64,000 nt of DNA from Raphanus sativus (GCF_000801105.2 NW_026615412.1:1-64000); one strand, 5' to 3'. Numbered from the stretch's first letter, positions 32,816 through 46,480 are shown. The notes: generated by a model from the sequence alone, not told the origin. Translations and numbers: made by a program.

Positions 32816-35422
32816 GTGAGTTCCTGATGAAGCTTAGAATAACAACTTTTACTATTTTATTTTTTTTTGGCGGCAACGTCTCCCTTAACTTTTATTATTT
32901 TAATTAGGATTAGATTTACATAGTTTTTTGTAGGTTGTTATATACCACAATTACTATTGTGAACCCAACCGCAGCTCACGTGTGAAGAGTCTATCATCAA
33001 CTGATTTTTTGGGTATTTCCATGTCCTAGAGTATAGAGGTTGAAGAACTTGTGGACGAGCGTTCTGTGGATGACCTTTTATCATGTATTGAGCCTACTTT
33101 GATGGTCTTTTAATAAGACATGTTTCTGGTTGCTGAGTGCCTAGTATGAGATTTCCACTACCTTGTGCTGTAATCTCTTGGGTACACACACCTTTTTCAT
33201 CTTTGATTCATATACATATTCAGTGCTGTAATCTCTTGCGTACACACACCTTTTTCATCTTTGATTCATATACATATTCAAAGTGGTGTTTTTGAAAATT
33301 CCCCTTTTTCTTTAGTCATCACAAACCTCTCACGAGATGAGGAGAGAAAATAACTCAAAGCAGCTTCACTACACTCCACTGGAGTCATTACTGAGGAACG
33401 AAGATTCTCATCATGTCTACACTTAGGTGACCATAAACTATCTGTGTGCAATGTATTTTTCTGGAACACTACATTCATGCGTTAGGATTTTTCCATTTAT
33501 TTGTATTCCGGTAAAGAATAAAAATATCTGCTTTCCTCTCCTGTGAGACGAGTGTTTCGTGACTATCACGCGCAACCAGAATCGCTTTTGGCGTACGCGA
33601 GTGAGAATCGGACGTTCTCTCTCGTAAAACAACATTTGACTCAAGAAAAATAAAATAATATTAACTCAAAAAATTCTAAAAAAGCTTTGTTTGTATTGTG
33701 TGTCTGACGGCGAATCGGTGCTTTGTTCTCTGCGCCGGTTTAAAAAGAGCCACCAGCTCATCAATCCCGTGTGGTCGGTCCGCTCATATCCGACGTAAGG
33801 TATGAATCGATTCTAGATAAGGCTCGATTGTATTAATAGTGCATTTTTATATAGTTTTTTTAGATCATGAATCAACTTATGATCCTCAGATTTATTTTCT
33901 GCCTCTATAACTTTTAGTAACTAAAAACTACTAGAAATTCTACTACAAAATTAGAACTTTTTATAACATCCAACGACCATTCATGAACCAAAGAGTCGTT
34001 ACAGCTTTTCATGTCTTGTGAAAAAAATAGATTGATTCTCTTAGAGACTACTATTGAATTTAAGGTTCAGAACTTATTGTGTGTTGGTTGATTCATATAG
34101 AGATAAGCCAAAATAATAAATATATTATGTGAGCTAGAAACAGTAGCTGTTGTACACCTTGATTCCTTGACCGTTAGTCATATTGTGAAAATAAATAAAA
34201 AAACCGAGGGGAATATATATATGTATATACTCATACTACATTGCCTATATTGATCCGTTTTGGTTGATTGATACGAAGAAGAGTCGTAGGGGTCTAAAAC
34301 TAAAGTGAATTACATGTTTTTGACAAATAAACTCAAGCGAATTTTACACATGGCACAAAAAAAAGAATTACACGTAGCACTTCCTTTACTGTAACTACCC
34401 GAACACAATACAAATTCAAACTAAATTACATTCTTTCAATTTTAGGTAAATCATATTTTACAAGACATTGTATGTATTTTTAGAATTTCATACAATTCTG
34501 ATAAATCACCTAACCACACACATTTTTTATAAATCACTTTGTATTCTTGTTACGAACCGATGTGTTATATTACAAAATAACATGATTTTCCATTGGTGTG
34601 CTCTCAATTATTTTTAAATTTTACAAACAGTTTCGTATTTTTTTGGTTAAGTAAGATCTTCATATATAAACTGAGACTTAGCAACCAAATCTCTATAATG
34701 ATTCATGGGCAGACTCTAAATAAAACATGTGTCATGGTATTTTGCCATATAACTAATAACATTTTAGTCGTAGCCTCAAAGAAAGAAATCTTGACTCAGG
34801 AACACAAATGAACGGACACGATTAGAGGAAGCATTGAAGAAAAAAAAGTTTTTCATTCGAAGAAGGCAGAGAAAGAAGAAAGAGCTAGATCACAAGATAG
34901 GTTACAAAATCTTAAAACAATAAAGTGACGTAGTCCTTACATTTTGTAATAAAATATTTACAACGTTAAAGCCCTTACATTTTGAAAACAGGGCATAAGT
35001 TTGTATATTTGTATCACGGTTCAACTCTCTTTAACTTAAGTTTTAACTAGGCATAGAAAATATATGACTCTCAAACATTAGAGGCATGCCACATTATATG
35101 CGTTCACGTGTGCAGAAGGCTAATCTTATCCTTTTGTATTCAACTTGGAAATATACTGTTTGATAGTGTGGACTGCTGATTTCATACTATTTCACATATT
35201 TTAATTACTTTATAATAAATGTATCCAAAAAGTATATGCAAGATTGAATGATTTCATTTTCATATGAAATAAAAATAATAATATTCAGAATTCTCGATTA
35301 TGAAAATTTGGTAAGACATACTTTGTTGGAGTATGGATAATATATTTTGTTAATCTTTTTATATCATTGTTTTACTTAAAATATTCTAAAACGTACATTA
35401 TTTTTCTTTGTATAATATATTA
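32816..35422. other. Long spacer ending at Helitron A empty site (unit 2)
   Basis: Contains the 58-bp tandem pair (33165-33280), block P' (about 33541-33810) and block Q' (about 33910-34120). The uninterrupted TATATTATGTTAATC at 35422/35423 is the pre-insertion site of Helitron A. No gene. Confidence 0.65.
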
Positions 35423-37528
35423 TGTTAATCTTTTGTTTTTCTCTGTATGCTCTCAGTAACTCTTCATCTACCATTGATGCATCGAATCTGACACCCACTG
35501 TGGAAGGAAGAAGATTTATCAAAAATTTTAAGCTCTGTTTCGTTTCACAACCATTCACTCTGGATTTCTAGTCATTGCAGATTTTTTTTTTTGTGAATTT
35601 CGAGTCGGGTAACACCCGACCGTAGTAGCCCAACTGACATTCCTAGTCATTGAAGGCTTCGAGTAAGTTATAAATGAATAGAGGAAACTTTTGTATCTTA
35701 CATTATTAGAATAGACATATTTGTTACCAACACTTATTCTTTATAGACATGTGGTTTCTCAGAACATATTACTCTGTTACTGGCCAATCAAATCAGTTAT
35801 ATTCGGAAACCCCAAAATTAACCTTGTTATACTACTGGCCAGTACTATTTTCGGATTTTGTATGCAAAAGAGAACATTTGTTTTGACAACGCAGAAAGTT
35901 AGATGTATTTAAGATTATTAAAATACAATGTCTTTTCTTATTACTAAAATAATAGAATAAACTACAATCACACATATCTCGTAGCATTCCCGTCGTGGAA
36001 TCATCTTCACCACATGATGATTAGAATAGACCTTGTCCAGGTCAGCTTATGCGCTACTTCTTTCGTATGCCAGCTCATTTTCAACGATTTGACCCATTTT
36101 CTTCTTCTTCCTACCTTGTCCAAGTCAGCTTATGCGCTAAATTGTTGAAAGATTTATAATATATTACTAGAATTAGAATGATATTTGCGCATAGTAAATT
36201 TATATAAAAATTATTTAAGAAATATTGTATGAAAAAAATAAAATTTATATTCTTGATCGAATTAATATTTTTGGGCCTTAAATAATTTTTTAAAATTTTT
36301 TTTTTAAAAATATTTTAGGTCAAAAAATCACTTATCACATGAAAATCCAATGTTTAGACCGAATAATCCCAAACCTACTATTTGGTTACAATGAAATTAT
36401 ATCAGTTTAGTTTTATATCATGATTTAGCAATATAAAAATTAATTATGGTTATAAGAAATTTACGTTCACATGACAATCCTATATATTTTCAATATTGTT
36501 CTTTCTTTATGTCGTTTTTTCATTTTGGTTATTGTTCAATATAAATATTTATTTTGAAATTTATTTTTATTTTGTTCCTTTATTTTGGCCTGAGATTTAT
36601 AAATGTTTAAAATTTAAAATTATTAAAGAATTACATATTTAGGTTAAGATATGTGTCTTGTGCAGAATAAATATTTTATATTTATTACTTATTTTATGTT
36701 TTCTGCATATTATGAAATAATAAAATAGTAATTATATATTAAGTAACTGAGAAATCAGTTATTATTATGTATATAATAAATAACTGATCGCTCTTGTTTG
36801 TTCGCAATCATTTTAGGGTAAATATATTAAAATAATCAATTTTATCTACGTATATAATGTATAATTAAATTTAAATAATATTAACATAGATATATAGTAT
36901 ACTTTTAATATGGATATTTATTAAACGGGGTTTCTACTCATATGATTTTATGATTGTTTGCATATTTGTGTAACAAAATTTTACACCAACAAATTATTTT
37001 TTAATGTTAGATGTATATTGGTTTCAATAATTTATAATCATTTTTAAAAAATGAAGATTTCAAAATTAAAATATTAAATTTTCAATATATATTCAATGCA
37101 AATATCAAAATATAAGTAGGTATTTTCATATAATGTATAGTCTTATTTAAACAATATATATATAACATATGCACCTATTAAAATAAAATTATTTGTTTAT
37201 ATGGTTTATATATTAACATATGCACCTATTAAAATAAAGATACTGAATATAAAAATACAAATTATTATTGGTTGGTAAACCTACGGTTCACCCAAAAATT
37301 TCTCATTATGCATATATGATATTGACTGAGAAAAGCATATATATTGACTGTGGCCTACTCATAAACTTCCAGTAAATTCCGTTTTAGGAAAGCTTTAAGA
37401 CTGATTCCTCACTAATTCATTATAAATAGAATTTCGGCCCAAAGTATACAAACAGTCCAGTGGTAAAACATCGGTGTGCAAGTAATGCAAGTATAAAACA
37501 GTGGCTGCTCTGTACTTTTGGCGAGCCA
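35423..37528. other. AT-rich spacer (unit 2)
   Basis: Counterpart of 16213-18314, with a 4-bp AAAT-type insertion near 36778 shared with unit 3. A 60-codon minus frame (35376-35558) spans the empty site; no family recognised. Confidence 0.55.
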
Positions 37529-38227
37529 TCTATCTTATTAAAACAGAAACATTCTATTGGACCTAACATTTATTTTGTAAGTTTTTAAATTAAATACACT
37601 TTATACTTTATAGTTAAACATACATTAAATTATTTTATGTTCCTTTCTTTATACTACTATCCATGTTTCCAAACAATATACTTATTTCTTTATACTACTA
37701 TCAATGTTTCCAAACAATATATTTATTTCTTTATACTACTATCAATGTTTCCAAACAATATATTTTTATACTACTATCAATGTTTCCAAATAATACAATA
37801 ATTAATCTTAGTTATTTTATATCTATCATTTTCTCTTTAAAATTTTGTAGAAACTTCATAATTTAAAGTTCACTATCATAAATTGCAAAATAGTGAACTT
37901 TAAAATTTCGATTATAAGATTACAAATTATGAAGCTATTACAATTTAAATCCAATTAGATTACATATCGGTCATCCACCAGTTCAATCGGTTAGTCTCGG
38001 ATTTTAGTGATTTTTTAATATGAATATTTTAAAAACATAAAATGAATTGTCAGATCTCCGGATTAACCGGTATAATCACAATCGGGTTGAATTTAAAAAT
38101 ACTGATTTAAATGCAAAAATATTTTAAATACACACTCTTTAAAATTTACCAAAATATTTGTTAAATTATTAGTGAAATTTTTCATCGTAAAATATTCCGC
38201 GCTTCAAAAGCGCGGGTCAAAATCTAG
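37529..38227 (+). mobile_element. Non-autonomous Helitron B (unit 2)
   Basis: 699 bp, starts TCTATCTTATTAAAACAG, ends with hairpin CCGCGCTT-CAA-AAGCGCGG followed by GTCAAAATCTAG. Host A (37528) and T (38228) flank it without target duplication. The unit 1 empty site (18314/18315) confirms both ends to the base. Inside are about four tandem copies of a 41-bp unit containing CTACTATCAATGTTTCCAAA (about 37647-37795) and a 15-bp perfect inverted repeat, TTTAAAGTTCACTAT with a 13-nt loop (37862-37904). No coding capacity. Confidence 0.92.
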
Positions 38228-38740
38228 TTACTTGTAAAACTAAAGTTGCAAAGAGTAAGTAACGTAGTATTATACCACATACAAAAAAAATATTAAAAAT
38301 GAATTGTTTTGTTGCGGGCCCCCACGTGGTCTTCTCCAAATATGAGCTAATTGTGAATCATATGAGTTAACCACGTTACATTAACCGAAACATAGACAAA
38401 TGAATTTAATAAAGGGTATAAAGGGTTGAAGGTTTTTGGACAGTTTTAATCTTTTGAAGTGGGAGACATAATCCCATTGGTTAACAGAGTCGACAACAAT
38501 GGACGTCACTCTTGTGCTTTGTCAGATGCATATTTGTAAAACAAGTCCTCTTATAATGATCTAATTATTTGTAAAAACCTATACTATTACTTAATACTAT
38601 ATTGACCTATTTTACTTTAATGTTGGTTGAAAGACCACCTATGATACGTGTTAACTGTATGGTGGCATATATATCCATGATATTTTTTTTTTCGCAACAA
38701 CGAAGATATTAACTTATAAGTGTACGGATAAAAAGTTTTG
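38228..38740. other. Spacer between Helitron B and hAT-like element (unit 2)
   Basis: Counterpart of 18315-18827. AT-rich, includes GCGGGCCCCCACGTGG with a CACGTG G-box near 38320. No gene. Confidence 0.5.
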
Positions 38741-39363
38741 TAGGCATGGGTATTCGGATCGTCGGGTCGGGTTCGGATCAGATCTTTTCGAGTTTGAGTT
38801 TTTTGGATCTAGGAGTTTAGGATTTGATAGGATAATTTCAAATTCTCAATTTCGGATCGGTTCGAATCGTACCGGTCCGGGTCGGTCGGGTCTTAGATAG
38901 TTCCATTCAGGTAATTAGAATTTATCGGTTCGATTCCGGGTCGGGTTCGGTTCGATTTGACCTAAAAATACCTAAAAATACAAAAAAAAATATCTGAAAA
39001 CATTAATATTTCCGAAAATATTTGAAATTTTTATTTAAAATTTATGTTTTTATTATATTAAAATGTGTATATATATTAAACTATGTGAGATACAACAATA
39101 ATTAGTTGCCTCCTAGTGGCTGACCCCCTTACTCTATAGATAAAACACCCATCTTCCACTCCTTTCGATTCATTTTATTTAATTTACATTATTAATTCGG
39201 ATATCCATCAGGTTTCAGATTCGGGTCGGGTCGAAGACCCGCGGGTCCTCTACAACAACAAGATCCGATAAGGTAATTTGATCGGATCGGTTCTGTCCGG
39301 ACCGAATATTTTTGGGTCGGTTTCGGGTCGGGTCTTTGGGTCCGGATAAAATGTCGAGGCCTA
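38741..39363. mobile_element. hAT-like element with CGGGT-rich ends (unit 2)
   Basis: Same 623 bp as in unit 1, with the same imperfect flanks. Confidence 0.4.
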
Positions 39364-39675
39364 AGTTTATGTATTAATTCATTGGTGTTATTAATTAATA
39401 TACAGATTATGGGAATGAGAGGAGTAGTCTAATTTTGTTTTGTTTTCACAATTTGATTGATTAGTGTACGTAATATGAAAGAGGGAAGAAGGAAACAAAG
39501 AGGTGATCCAAAACATATGAAATAATTTTTTTTGTCTTATTATTGAAATAGGTTGCACCAAAACGGTAAAAAAAAACCACCCCAACAAAAAGGAAAAAGC
39601 AGTGACAGCTACACTTTCCATCCCATATCAATTAATATTTTCAGTTGCTTTTGTTCCCCAAGCGAGCTCAGTCTC

Positions 39676-39681
39676 TATATA
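39676..39681 (+). promoter_or_regulatory. Candidate TATA box of PPR-C (unit 2)
   Basis: Same TATATA context as in unit 1, upstream of the CT-rich leader. Confidence 0.5.
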
Positions 39682-39732
39682 GCTCTCTATCTCTCTCTTC
39701 CCTCTCCACTTTGATTCTGTCATTAGAAGACA

Positions 39733-39772
<40 letters not shown>

Positions 39773-40510
39773 AAGTGGTTCTTTTGAATCTAGCTATCCA
39801 AATCTCTATTTCCTTGATTTTGAATCATATGGTTCTTGATGAATCCGAAGAATCACCTCTAACTTTACTTTTTCAGTTTTTGTCATTTAGGGTTTTTAGG
39901 GTTTTTCTCCATGCAAAAAAAGATACAAACTTTTCCATATCTCGAACGCTGATCTTTCTGTTTGCACCCATTTTTTTGGTTCTTTGGATCTAGTTTATCA
40001 GAATCTCTCTTTCTTTGATTTTGAATAAGTAGAAAAAGTTTCTGCTTTAGGGTTTACTCCATCGAAACGAGTCGGATCTTCTTTTTCTTTTTGTGTTGAT
40101 TGAAAAGCTATTTCTTTTTTCATCCAAACGAGTCGGATCTTTTTGATGATGAAAAAGAAAAACTTTTTATGGCACATCAAACCAGTCGGATCTGCTTCTT
40201 TTTGTTTTGTTTGGCTTCTTTGAATCTAGCTTATCCAAAAAGTTTATGACACTTTAGGGTTTACTCCATCCAAAAGAGTCGGATTTCTTCTTCTTTTTTT
40301 GATGTTGATTAATTGAAAAGCTATGGGTTTTTTTTTTCATCCAAACGAGTCGGATCTTTTTGATGATGAAAAAGAAAAACTTTTTATGGCACATCAAACC
40401 AGTCGGATCTGCTTCTTTTTTTTTATGTTGAAAGTCAAAAAGTTTCTTTTTTTATCATGAAACAAGTCGTCAGATCTTTTGTATATTTTTTTTCTTGTTT
40501 ATCATGAAAC

Positions 40511-40512
<2 letters not shown>

Positions 40513-40586
<74 letters not shown>
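40513..40586 (+). repeat. (TC)37 microsatellite in PPR-C leader (unit 2)
   Basis: 74 uninterrupted bases, three repeats longer than in unit 1. The 207-bp leader duplication precedes it at about 40046-40413. Confidence 0.95.
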
Positions 40587-40590
<4 letters not shown>

Positions 40591-40672
40591 CATCAGACTC
40601 TGTGTGATTTGATGTTACTGAGAAAATATATATAACTTTTTTAAAAAAAATCATTTCAGGTTCCAAATCAAG

Positions 40673-42514
40673 ATGTTGTCTTTCATCAACAAGGCTATTA
40701 CGTACGGGGGAGCGATGAGGCGCTACAACACTTGCAACGTGTTTAAGGTAAAAACCGGTTTGATTATGAAAAAATAAACTGATCGAGTTGCAGAAAGTTC
40801 CGTTTTTTATATATACAGTATATTGTTTTTGGGCCTGACTTGTTTTGATTGGGTGGTTTACAGGAAATGGGGGGAACGATGAGGCGCTACAACACCTCCT
40901 CGTCTGATTTAAGAAACTTTCGCGAGTCTTTAATGATGTCGGCTGGAATGCGAAATGTGTTTAAGGTAATAACGGGGTTTGATTATGAAAAGAAAAAACT
41001 GATTTGAGTTAGAGAGATTCTCGTTTTGTATATACTGTACATGGGTTTCAAGTTGCGAAACGTTTGGGCCTATATTGTTTTTGGGCCTGACTTGTTTTGA
41101 TTGGGTGGTTTACAGGAAATGGGGGGAACGATGAGGCGCTACAACACCTCCTCGTCTGATTTAAAAAAAATTCGCGAGTCTTTAATGAGGTCGGATGGAA
41201 TCCGCAATGTGTTTAAGGTAATAACGGGTTTGATTATGAAAAGAAAAAAACTGATTGAGTTACAGAGATTCTCGTTTTGTATTTAGGGTTAAAAGTTTTG
41301 TTTTGTTTTGTTTTTGTGGGATTAGTCGTAGCAACTAGTGTACAAAATAAGAGGGTTTTGCTCAGTATTATCCTTCTTCCTGAAAGCTGTATCTTGTGGG
41401 AATGATTAGATTAGTAAGTATAAGCAGCGAGCTATAAAGTTTTGGTTGTGTGTGGGAATTTTGATTAAGATTAGTAATGATACGTGTATGGGGGGGTTTG
41501 ATTATGAAAAGAAAAAACTGATTTGAGTTGAGAGAGATTCTCGTTTTGTATACATGGGTTTCAAGTTGTGAAACCTTTGGGCCTATATTGTTTTTGGGCC
41601 TGACTTGTGTGACTTTTTTATTGTATTCAGAAAATTGAGAAGATAACAGAGAGGTTTGAGAAAGGTGATTTTGAGGAGGGTTCGGAGCCTCTGTCTCAGG
41701 TGGTGTGTCTCAGGGACCAGTTGCGAGCCGTCGTGGTGAAGACTTGTGCCGATGTCGAGACCCTGGAGGATAGATTGAAGAAACTTCATGAGTTGGAGCT
41801 TCTTGAGTTCGAGGAGAAGACCAAGAATCACTACCACGCTCTATTGTCTGGAGCTGGATACTACTCTACAGCTTCAAAAGCTCCAGAAGAAGTAGAGTCT
41901 TTACTCAGAGAGATGGTTGTGTATGGAGTTGCTCCTACCAACATCACTTTCTGGGTGTTGCTGAAGGCTCTTGCTGATTCTGGGAAGCTAGATCTGGCTC
42001 TCAACTACTTGGAGCGAATGGAGGAGGAGTTTAGTGTGAAGCCAGAGTCCACTCACCATGGGGTAGTGATCGATGGTTTTGCCAGAACCAAAGACCCCCA
42101 AAACCTGGCCTTTGCTGTTGAGAGGGTGAAGCAACTTGTCCCTTTCCAGGGTCAGGAAATGTCATTCAATGCCATACTGAGCAGGTGCTATCCACCCAGA
42201 TATCCTACCGAAGAAGATCTGGAGTGGTTGGTTAGTGTCATCCCCATTGCCCAGGACCTGATTAATTTTCTGCATGGAGCCAGTTATGTGTACACGGTGC
42301 TGGAATCTACCCATTGGAGACTCAAGGTTCGAGGGATCATTTGGCCCAAATCGGTTCTGACTAGGCCTGATGATGTTCTTGTTGGTGGGAAGATCCAGAA
42401 GAAGGTAAATGAAGTGTTGATTGTGATTTGAGTTTATGTTTTTGGATTTCTAAACTTTGATCTGTTTTCATTTCATCTTTGCAGGGGGGGAGGGCAGTGA
42501 GGGAAGGAGGATGA
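40673..42514 (+). CDS. PPR-C, unit 2 copy
   Basis: Exons by the same splice signals: 40673-40747, 40864-40965, 41116-41217, 41631-42404 and 42485-42514, predicting the same protein as in unit 1. The third intron is slightly shorter (fewer G and T in homopolymers). See 20754-22597 for domains and doubts. Confidence 0.75.
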
Positions 42515-42962
42515 GGATGTGATAGGATATCAAGAAGCAATGACAACACGTGGCTTCTTTATTTCTTGCTATTTACTTATTCAAATAAGAGACCTAGTCT
42601 TTTGGAGATTAGTTCCCACTTTGTGTTGCGTTCCCGTTTTGTAAGACCATCATTATTGATGGAACTTTTATCTGAGTCCTTAGATTTTCTTATTAGTATT
42701 GCTAAGTTGGGGACAATTGGTAGGACTTTAAGCAAAATGGTGATTATTGGTGGGACATTTTGCAGTCTCTTAGTTTAAAAAATAAACATAGAACTTGTTT
42801 TGAAACATACATCGAAAACCACTACTTAAACATGACGACAATTCCAGCAACAAGTCTGTTCCAAAGACATGACTAACGTGCAGGACACGACATGAACATC
42901 AGACAGTCAGTGGCAAGAACATGACAAACAAAAACAAAACTTCTTACAGAGTATTCCTATGT
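42515..42962. other. PPR-C 3' flank to unit join (unit 2)
   Basis: Counterpart of 22598-23045; joined to unit 3 with the same junction sequence. Confidence 0.5.
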
Positions 42963-43318
42963 CCTTTTGTTGGCTTGTATTTTTATGAACCAACACACTT
43001 TAAAAAAAAAAAACATTGAACCTTAGTCATTTGTAAAGAATCACAAATCTATTTCAACATGACATGAGAAGCTGCAACGACGATTTTGGTACATGTATGA
43101 ATGACTGTGGATGTTATAAAGAGATTATAGTTTTGCAGTAGAATTTCTAGTTTTTAGTTGCTAAAAGTGAAGAAAATAAATGGAGGATCATACGTACGTT
43201 GATTCACGATCCAAAACAACTAAAGAAAGAATACAAAAAAATATCCAAGACATATATATCTTGAGAACAAGATAAAGGACAATAAAAAAAAAGAGCAAGC
43301 AGGTGATGAAGAACATAG

Positions 43319-44566
43319 TCAAAACAGTTTGGAGACCTCTATTAGACTCGAATCAATCATCATGTTGGAGGTCTTTAAAGCATCATCGACTCGACCAGCA
43401 TTGAGATATGAAGCGATCATTGTTTTGAAAATGGCAACGTCAGCGCCGCCGAAACCACGACCAAGTGAAACAGCAAACAGAGACTCTGCTTCCGACAACA
43501 TGCCGTTTTCGCAACACCTTGTGATAATGTATGTGTTATCTAAGAATTTGTTATTGGTTCTCGCCTTGTTGTAGGTCTCGATTGCCTGGCTACACCGACC
43601 AATATCAAAACACTCGTCCACCATTTTCTTAACCGTGCCAGAGTCTAAGCGTAGGCAACTTATCCCACTTTGACTTTGATCAAACATGTCATGGTACAGT
43701 GCCCAAGCATGAGTTTTTTTACCGTACTTGAGCAAAATTTTTAAAAGGGCGCTGCCAGTGTCTGAACGAACAGGGAGCTTGTTTGCTACCACACAACGCT
43801 CGTAGCACTTCATAGCTTCCATCTCTTTACCTTGCTTGAACCAGTACTCCATGAATGTCGTCATGAGGAAAGCCACCTTTTGTTCATATTGTAAAGAGAG
43901 AGAATTAGGTTTATGCCAGGAAAGGGCAAAATCAGACCAATCAGACCAAGCCCGTTTGAACTCGTCCAAGACAAGATTGGCCTTGTCCAAATTCCCAATG
44001 TCCAAAAACCCTTGAATCAGATTGTTGAACGCCACGTGATCAGGCCGGTTGCTATACGGGAATTTCTCGGCCTTAAGAAATGCTTTGGCTTGGTCCAGTC
44101 GACCGCATTGAACTAACCCTTTGGTCAAGACCCTGAGAGTATCCTCGTTTGGGTAACCGCGGGATATGATGGATCGGTGGAAATCAAGAGCTTCGTCAAC
44201 AAGACCTTGTTGAAAACGAGACTCGATGATGCAGTTGCAGCAGTTGTTGGTGGGTATAAGCTTATGCTTGTTGAAGAAGAAATCGTAGAGATCGTACGCG
44301 TCCTTGTGCCTTTTATGCAGACACATGCTTCGGATGATTAATTCACATGTACTCTCCGTCGCTTCCCCTTTTATTCTACTGAATGCAGCCAAACGAGCGT
44401 ACTCCGCCGCCGTGTCTAGGTCGCCAACGGAGGCGATGAGGTACCACACTCTGAAACCTAGAGTGATTGGTCGGCAATCTGGATTTGACATTACGTCCTT
44501 GGCTCTTCTTGGCACCGCCGTCCTGTATGGCCGCCGACCAAGTATCACGCGGCGTATCATAGACAT
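43319..44566 (-). CDS. PPR-A, unit 3 copy
   Basis: Third complete copy, protein again identical to those of units 1 and 2. See 1163-2410. Confidence 0.88.
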   Translation of the reverse strand: MSMIRRVILGRRPYRTAVPRRAKDVMSNPDCRPITLGFRVWYLIASVGDLDTAAEYARLAAFSRIKGEATESTCELIIRSMCLHKRHKDAYDLYDFFFNKHKLIPTNNCCNCIIESRFQQGLVDEALDFHRSIISRGYPNEDTLRVLTKGLVQCGRLDQAKAFLKAEKFPYSNRPDHVAFNNLIQGFLDIGNLDKANLVLDEFKRAWSDWSDFALSWHKPNSLSLQYEQKVAFLMTTFMEYWFKQGKEMEAMKCYERCVVANKLPVRSDTGSALLKILLKYGKKTHAWALYHDMFDQSQSGISCLRLDSGTVKKMVDECFDIGRCSQAIETYNKARTNNKFLDNTYIITRCCENGMLSEAESLFAVSLGRGFGGADVAIFKTMIASYLNAGRVDDALKTSNMMIDSSLIEVSKLF

Positions 44567-44650
44567 TACGTCCTCAGCAGGTTAGGGCTTTGGACGACGG
44601 CACTAATACATATATATATATATTAATAATAACAGGGACTCCACCAAAAT

Positions 44651-44663
44651 CTTGCTCAGCAAG
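44651..44663. promoter_or_regulatory. Conserved palindrome upstream of PPR-A (unit 3)
   Basis: CTTGCTCAGCAAG, 85 bp above the start codon. Confidence 0.45.
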
Positions 44664-45149
44664 TTAAAAGAAAAAAGAGAAACTTTTTTTAAATACATAA
44701 TTAATGTCCGAATCTAATTCTAGATATTATTAGCAAACTTTAATATTGGGGCTGAGCAAATTGCTGCCTCTACTCAAGCTCAAATCCGTGGTTGAGTTCT
44801 GACCTAACATTGATTCTCTCGTTTTCTTTATTTCGCTGCAAGTTTCAGAGACTTCTCTTTGACGTTCGTTGCTTTAATATTATATCTCTATTCATTTGAT
44901 CCTTCCTGGCTACATTCGTGACATGATTCTTATAGTTAAAAGTTGATGTTAGTTTCACTTGTAAACTCACTTTTGTTAAGAGTAATTATTTTGATTTGTC
45001 AATGAATGGTTGTTTACGTAGACAAAAAAAGAAGAGGAAAAAAGCATAGCAAAACTGAAAGATGAGTTGAGATGTGAGAAAAGTCAAGGATGACTAAATA
45101 AAATAAAATATAATTGTCTTAAAAAAAAAAAGGAATGCAAATTTTCTTT

Positions 45150-46370
45150 TTAGCTGGCTCGATGAATAGCAAGCTTTCTTAAATTTAAAATCTTCATCTT
45201 GTCCAACATCTTCATGGCATCATCGAGTCTCCCAACCTTAACATATCCATTGATCATTGCTCTGAATGTTGAGACATCAGGTCCCAACGCCATCAATTCG
45301 TCGTCTATGTTATCAAGGTCGTAACACATGACAGCAAAGAATGTCTCTGCCTCGGACATTTTTCCTTGTTCGCAGAGACAAGCAATGATGGTCCTATAAC
45401 ACGTCTTCCCGACACATTTGAAAGGGATAATAGTCTTTTCACTAAAAGACTTCAACATTATGCCGACAGTCTCGGAATCGCAGATTCCTTTAATCAATTC
45501 GAACAGTTCCCAAGCCTCTGTTTTCTTACCGTGCTCCACAAGAAGTTTCAAAACCCTGTTTCCAACAATGGGGTTCAGTAGTTCAGCCATATCCAAAACC
45601 GCCCAAATCTCCCGAGCTTCCTCATCTTTGCCTTGCTTGAACCAATACTCAATAAAAGAAACCTGAAAGAGTGCAATTGCCTTGTGATAGTCTCTCCATG
45701 GGAGTTTACTGTTGTTAGGTGATCCTTTCAGTTCCTCGAAGATTTGGCTAGCCTCTACGAATCTCCCTACATCCAAAAACCCGCGAATGAGGATGTCGTA
45801 GACCATGAAATAACAACGCCCCATGGATCTCACTAAATCACAAGCTTCGTCGAGTCTTTTGGCATCAACCAAGGCTTTCGTGAGTATCACGTAAGTCTCC
45901 ATCCCTGGAGACGAGCGTCCGTCCAGGACTAGGTGACGGTAAAGCTCAAGAGCCTTGTCGACACAACCTTGGTCGCAGTGTGCTTTCATGATGAGATTGC
46001 AAGAGAGCGTGTTTGGAACGGTTTGACATTCGTTGAAAAAGTAATTGAACATAGAGAGGGCTTCGTCGTACCGTTTGGCTTCGCACATGGCTCCGATTAC
46101 GGAATTGCAGATGAAGACAGTGTCTCTGTTCGCACGTAATTCTTCAGAGACAGCCAGGCGCGAGATACTCGCGGCTTCGTCGAGATTAGACATCTCGATC
46201 ATTGCCGATACTCTGTAGCGCAGAGAAATTGGGCGGTTATCAATGCAGTTATGGCTGTTTGGATCTATTTTTGGGAGTGACGATGGGTCTCTTCCCACTG
46301 GGTAAGGTACGTACAACTTAGAAACCTTTGATACGGTCGGATTTTTTACTACGCGGCGGAGGAGAGACAT
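45150..46370 (-). CDS. PPR-B, unit 3 copy
   Basis: Third complete copy with identical protein; preferred start MSLLRR, open frame to 46436. See 2994-4214. Confidence 0.88.
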   Translation of the reverse strand: MSLLRRVVKNPTVSKVSKLYVPYPVGRDPSSLPKIDPNSHNCIDNRPISLRYRVSAMIEMSNLDEAASISRLAVSEELRANRDTVFICNSVIGAMCEAKRYDEALSMFNYFFNECQTVPNTLSCNLIMKAHCDQGCVDKALELYRHLVLDGRSSPGMETYVILTKALVDAKRLDEACDLVRSMGRCYFMVYDILIRGFLDVGRFVEASQIFEELKGSPNNSKLPWRDYHKAIALFQVSFIEYWFKQGKDEEAREIWAVLDMAELLNPIVGNRVLKLLVEHGKKTEAWELFELIKGICDSETVGIMLKSFSEKTIIPFKCVGKTCYRTIIACLCEQGKMSEAETFFAVMCYDLDNIDDELMALGPDVSTFRAMINGYVKVGRLDDAMKMLDKMKILNLRKLAIHRAS

Positions 46371-46467
46371 GGTCCAAGAGAGCTGGTGCCGAGGAGTTAG
46401 GGTTTTGATTATTAATTTATTTGATCCGGGAAACATCTACTGTCACACGTATTACTCCACAAAAAAT

Positions 46468-46480
46468 CTTGCTCAGCAAG
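46468..46480. promoter_or_regulatory. Conserved palindrome upstream of PPR-B (unit 3)
   Basis: CTTGCTCAGCAAG, 98 bp above the preferred start. Confidence 0.45.

Larger units (their letters stand above)
23046..42962 (+). repeat. Tandem unit 2 (19,917 bp)
   Basis: Second unit, near-identical to unit 3 throughout. Private differences seen include a 6-bp shorter GGC-rich tract in the solo LTR (near 31140-31185), one fewer T near 26667, and a changed AT run near 26778. It has the 0.7 kb Helitron and an empty site for the unit 1 Helitron. Confidence 0.95.

Noticed and set aside
37647..37795. Regular 41-bp repeats as a CRISPR-like array
   Set aside because: Contiguous tandem repeats without spacers, inside a plant Helitron.
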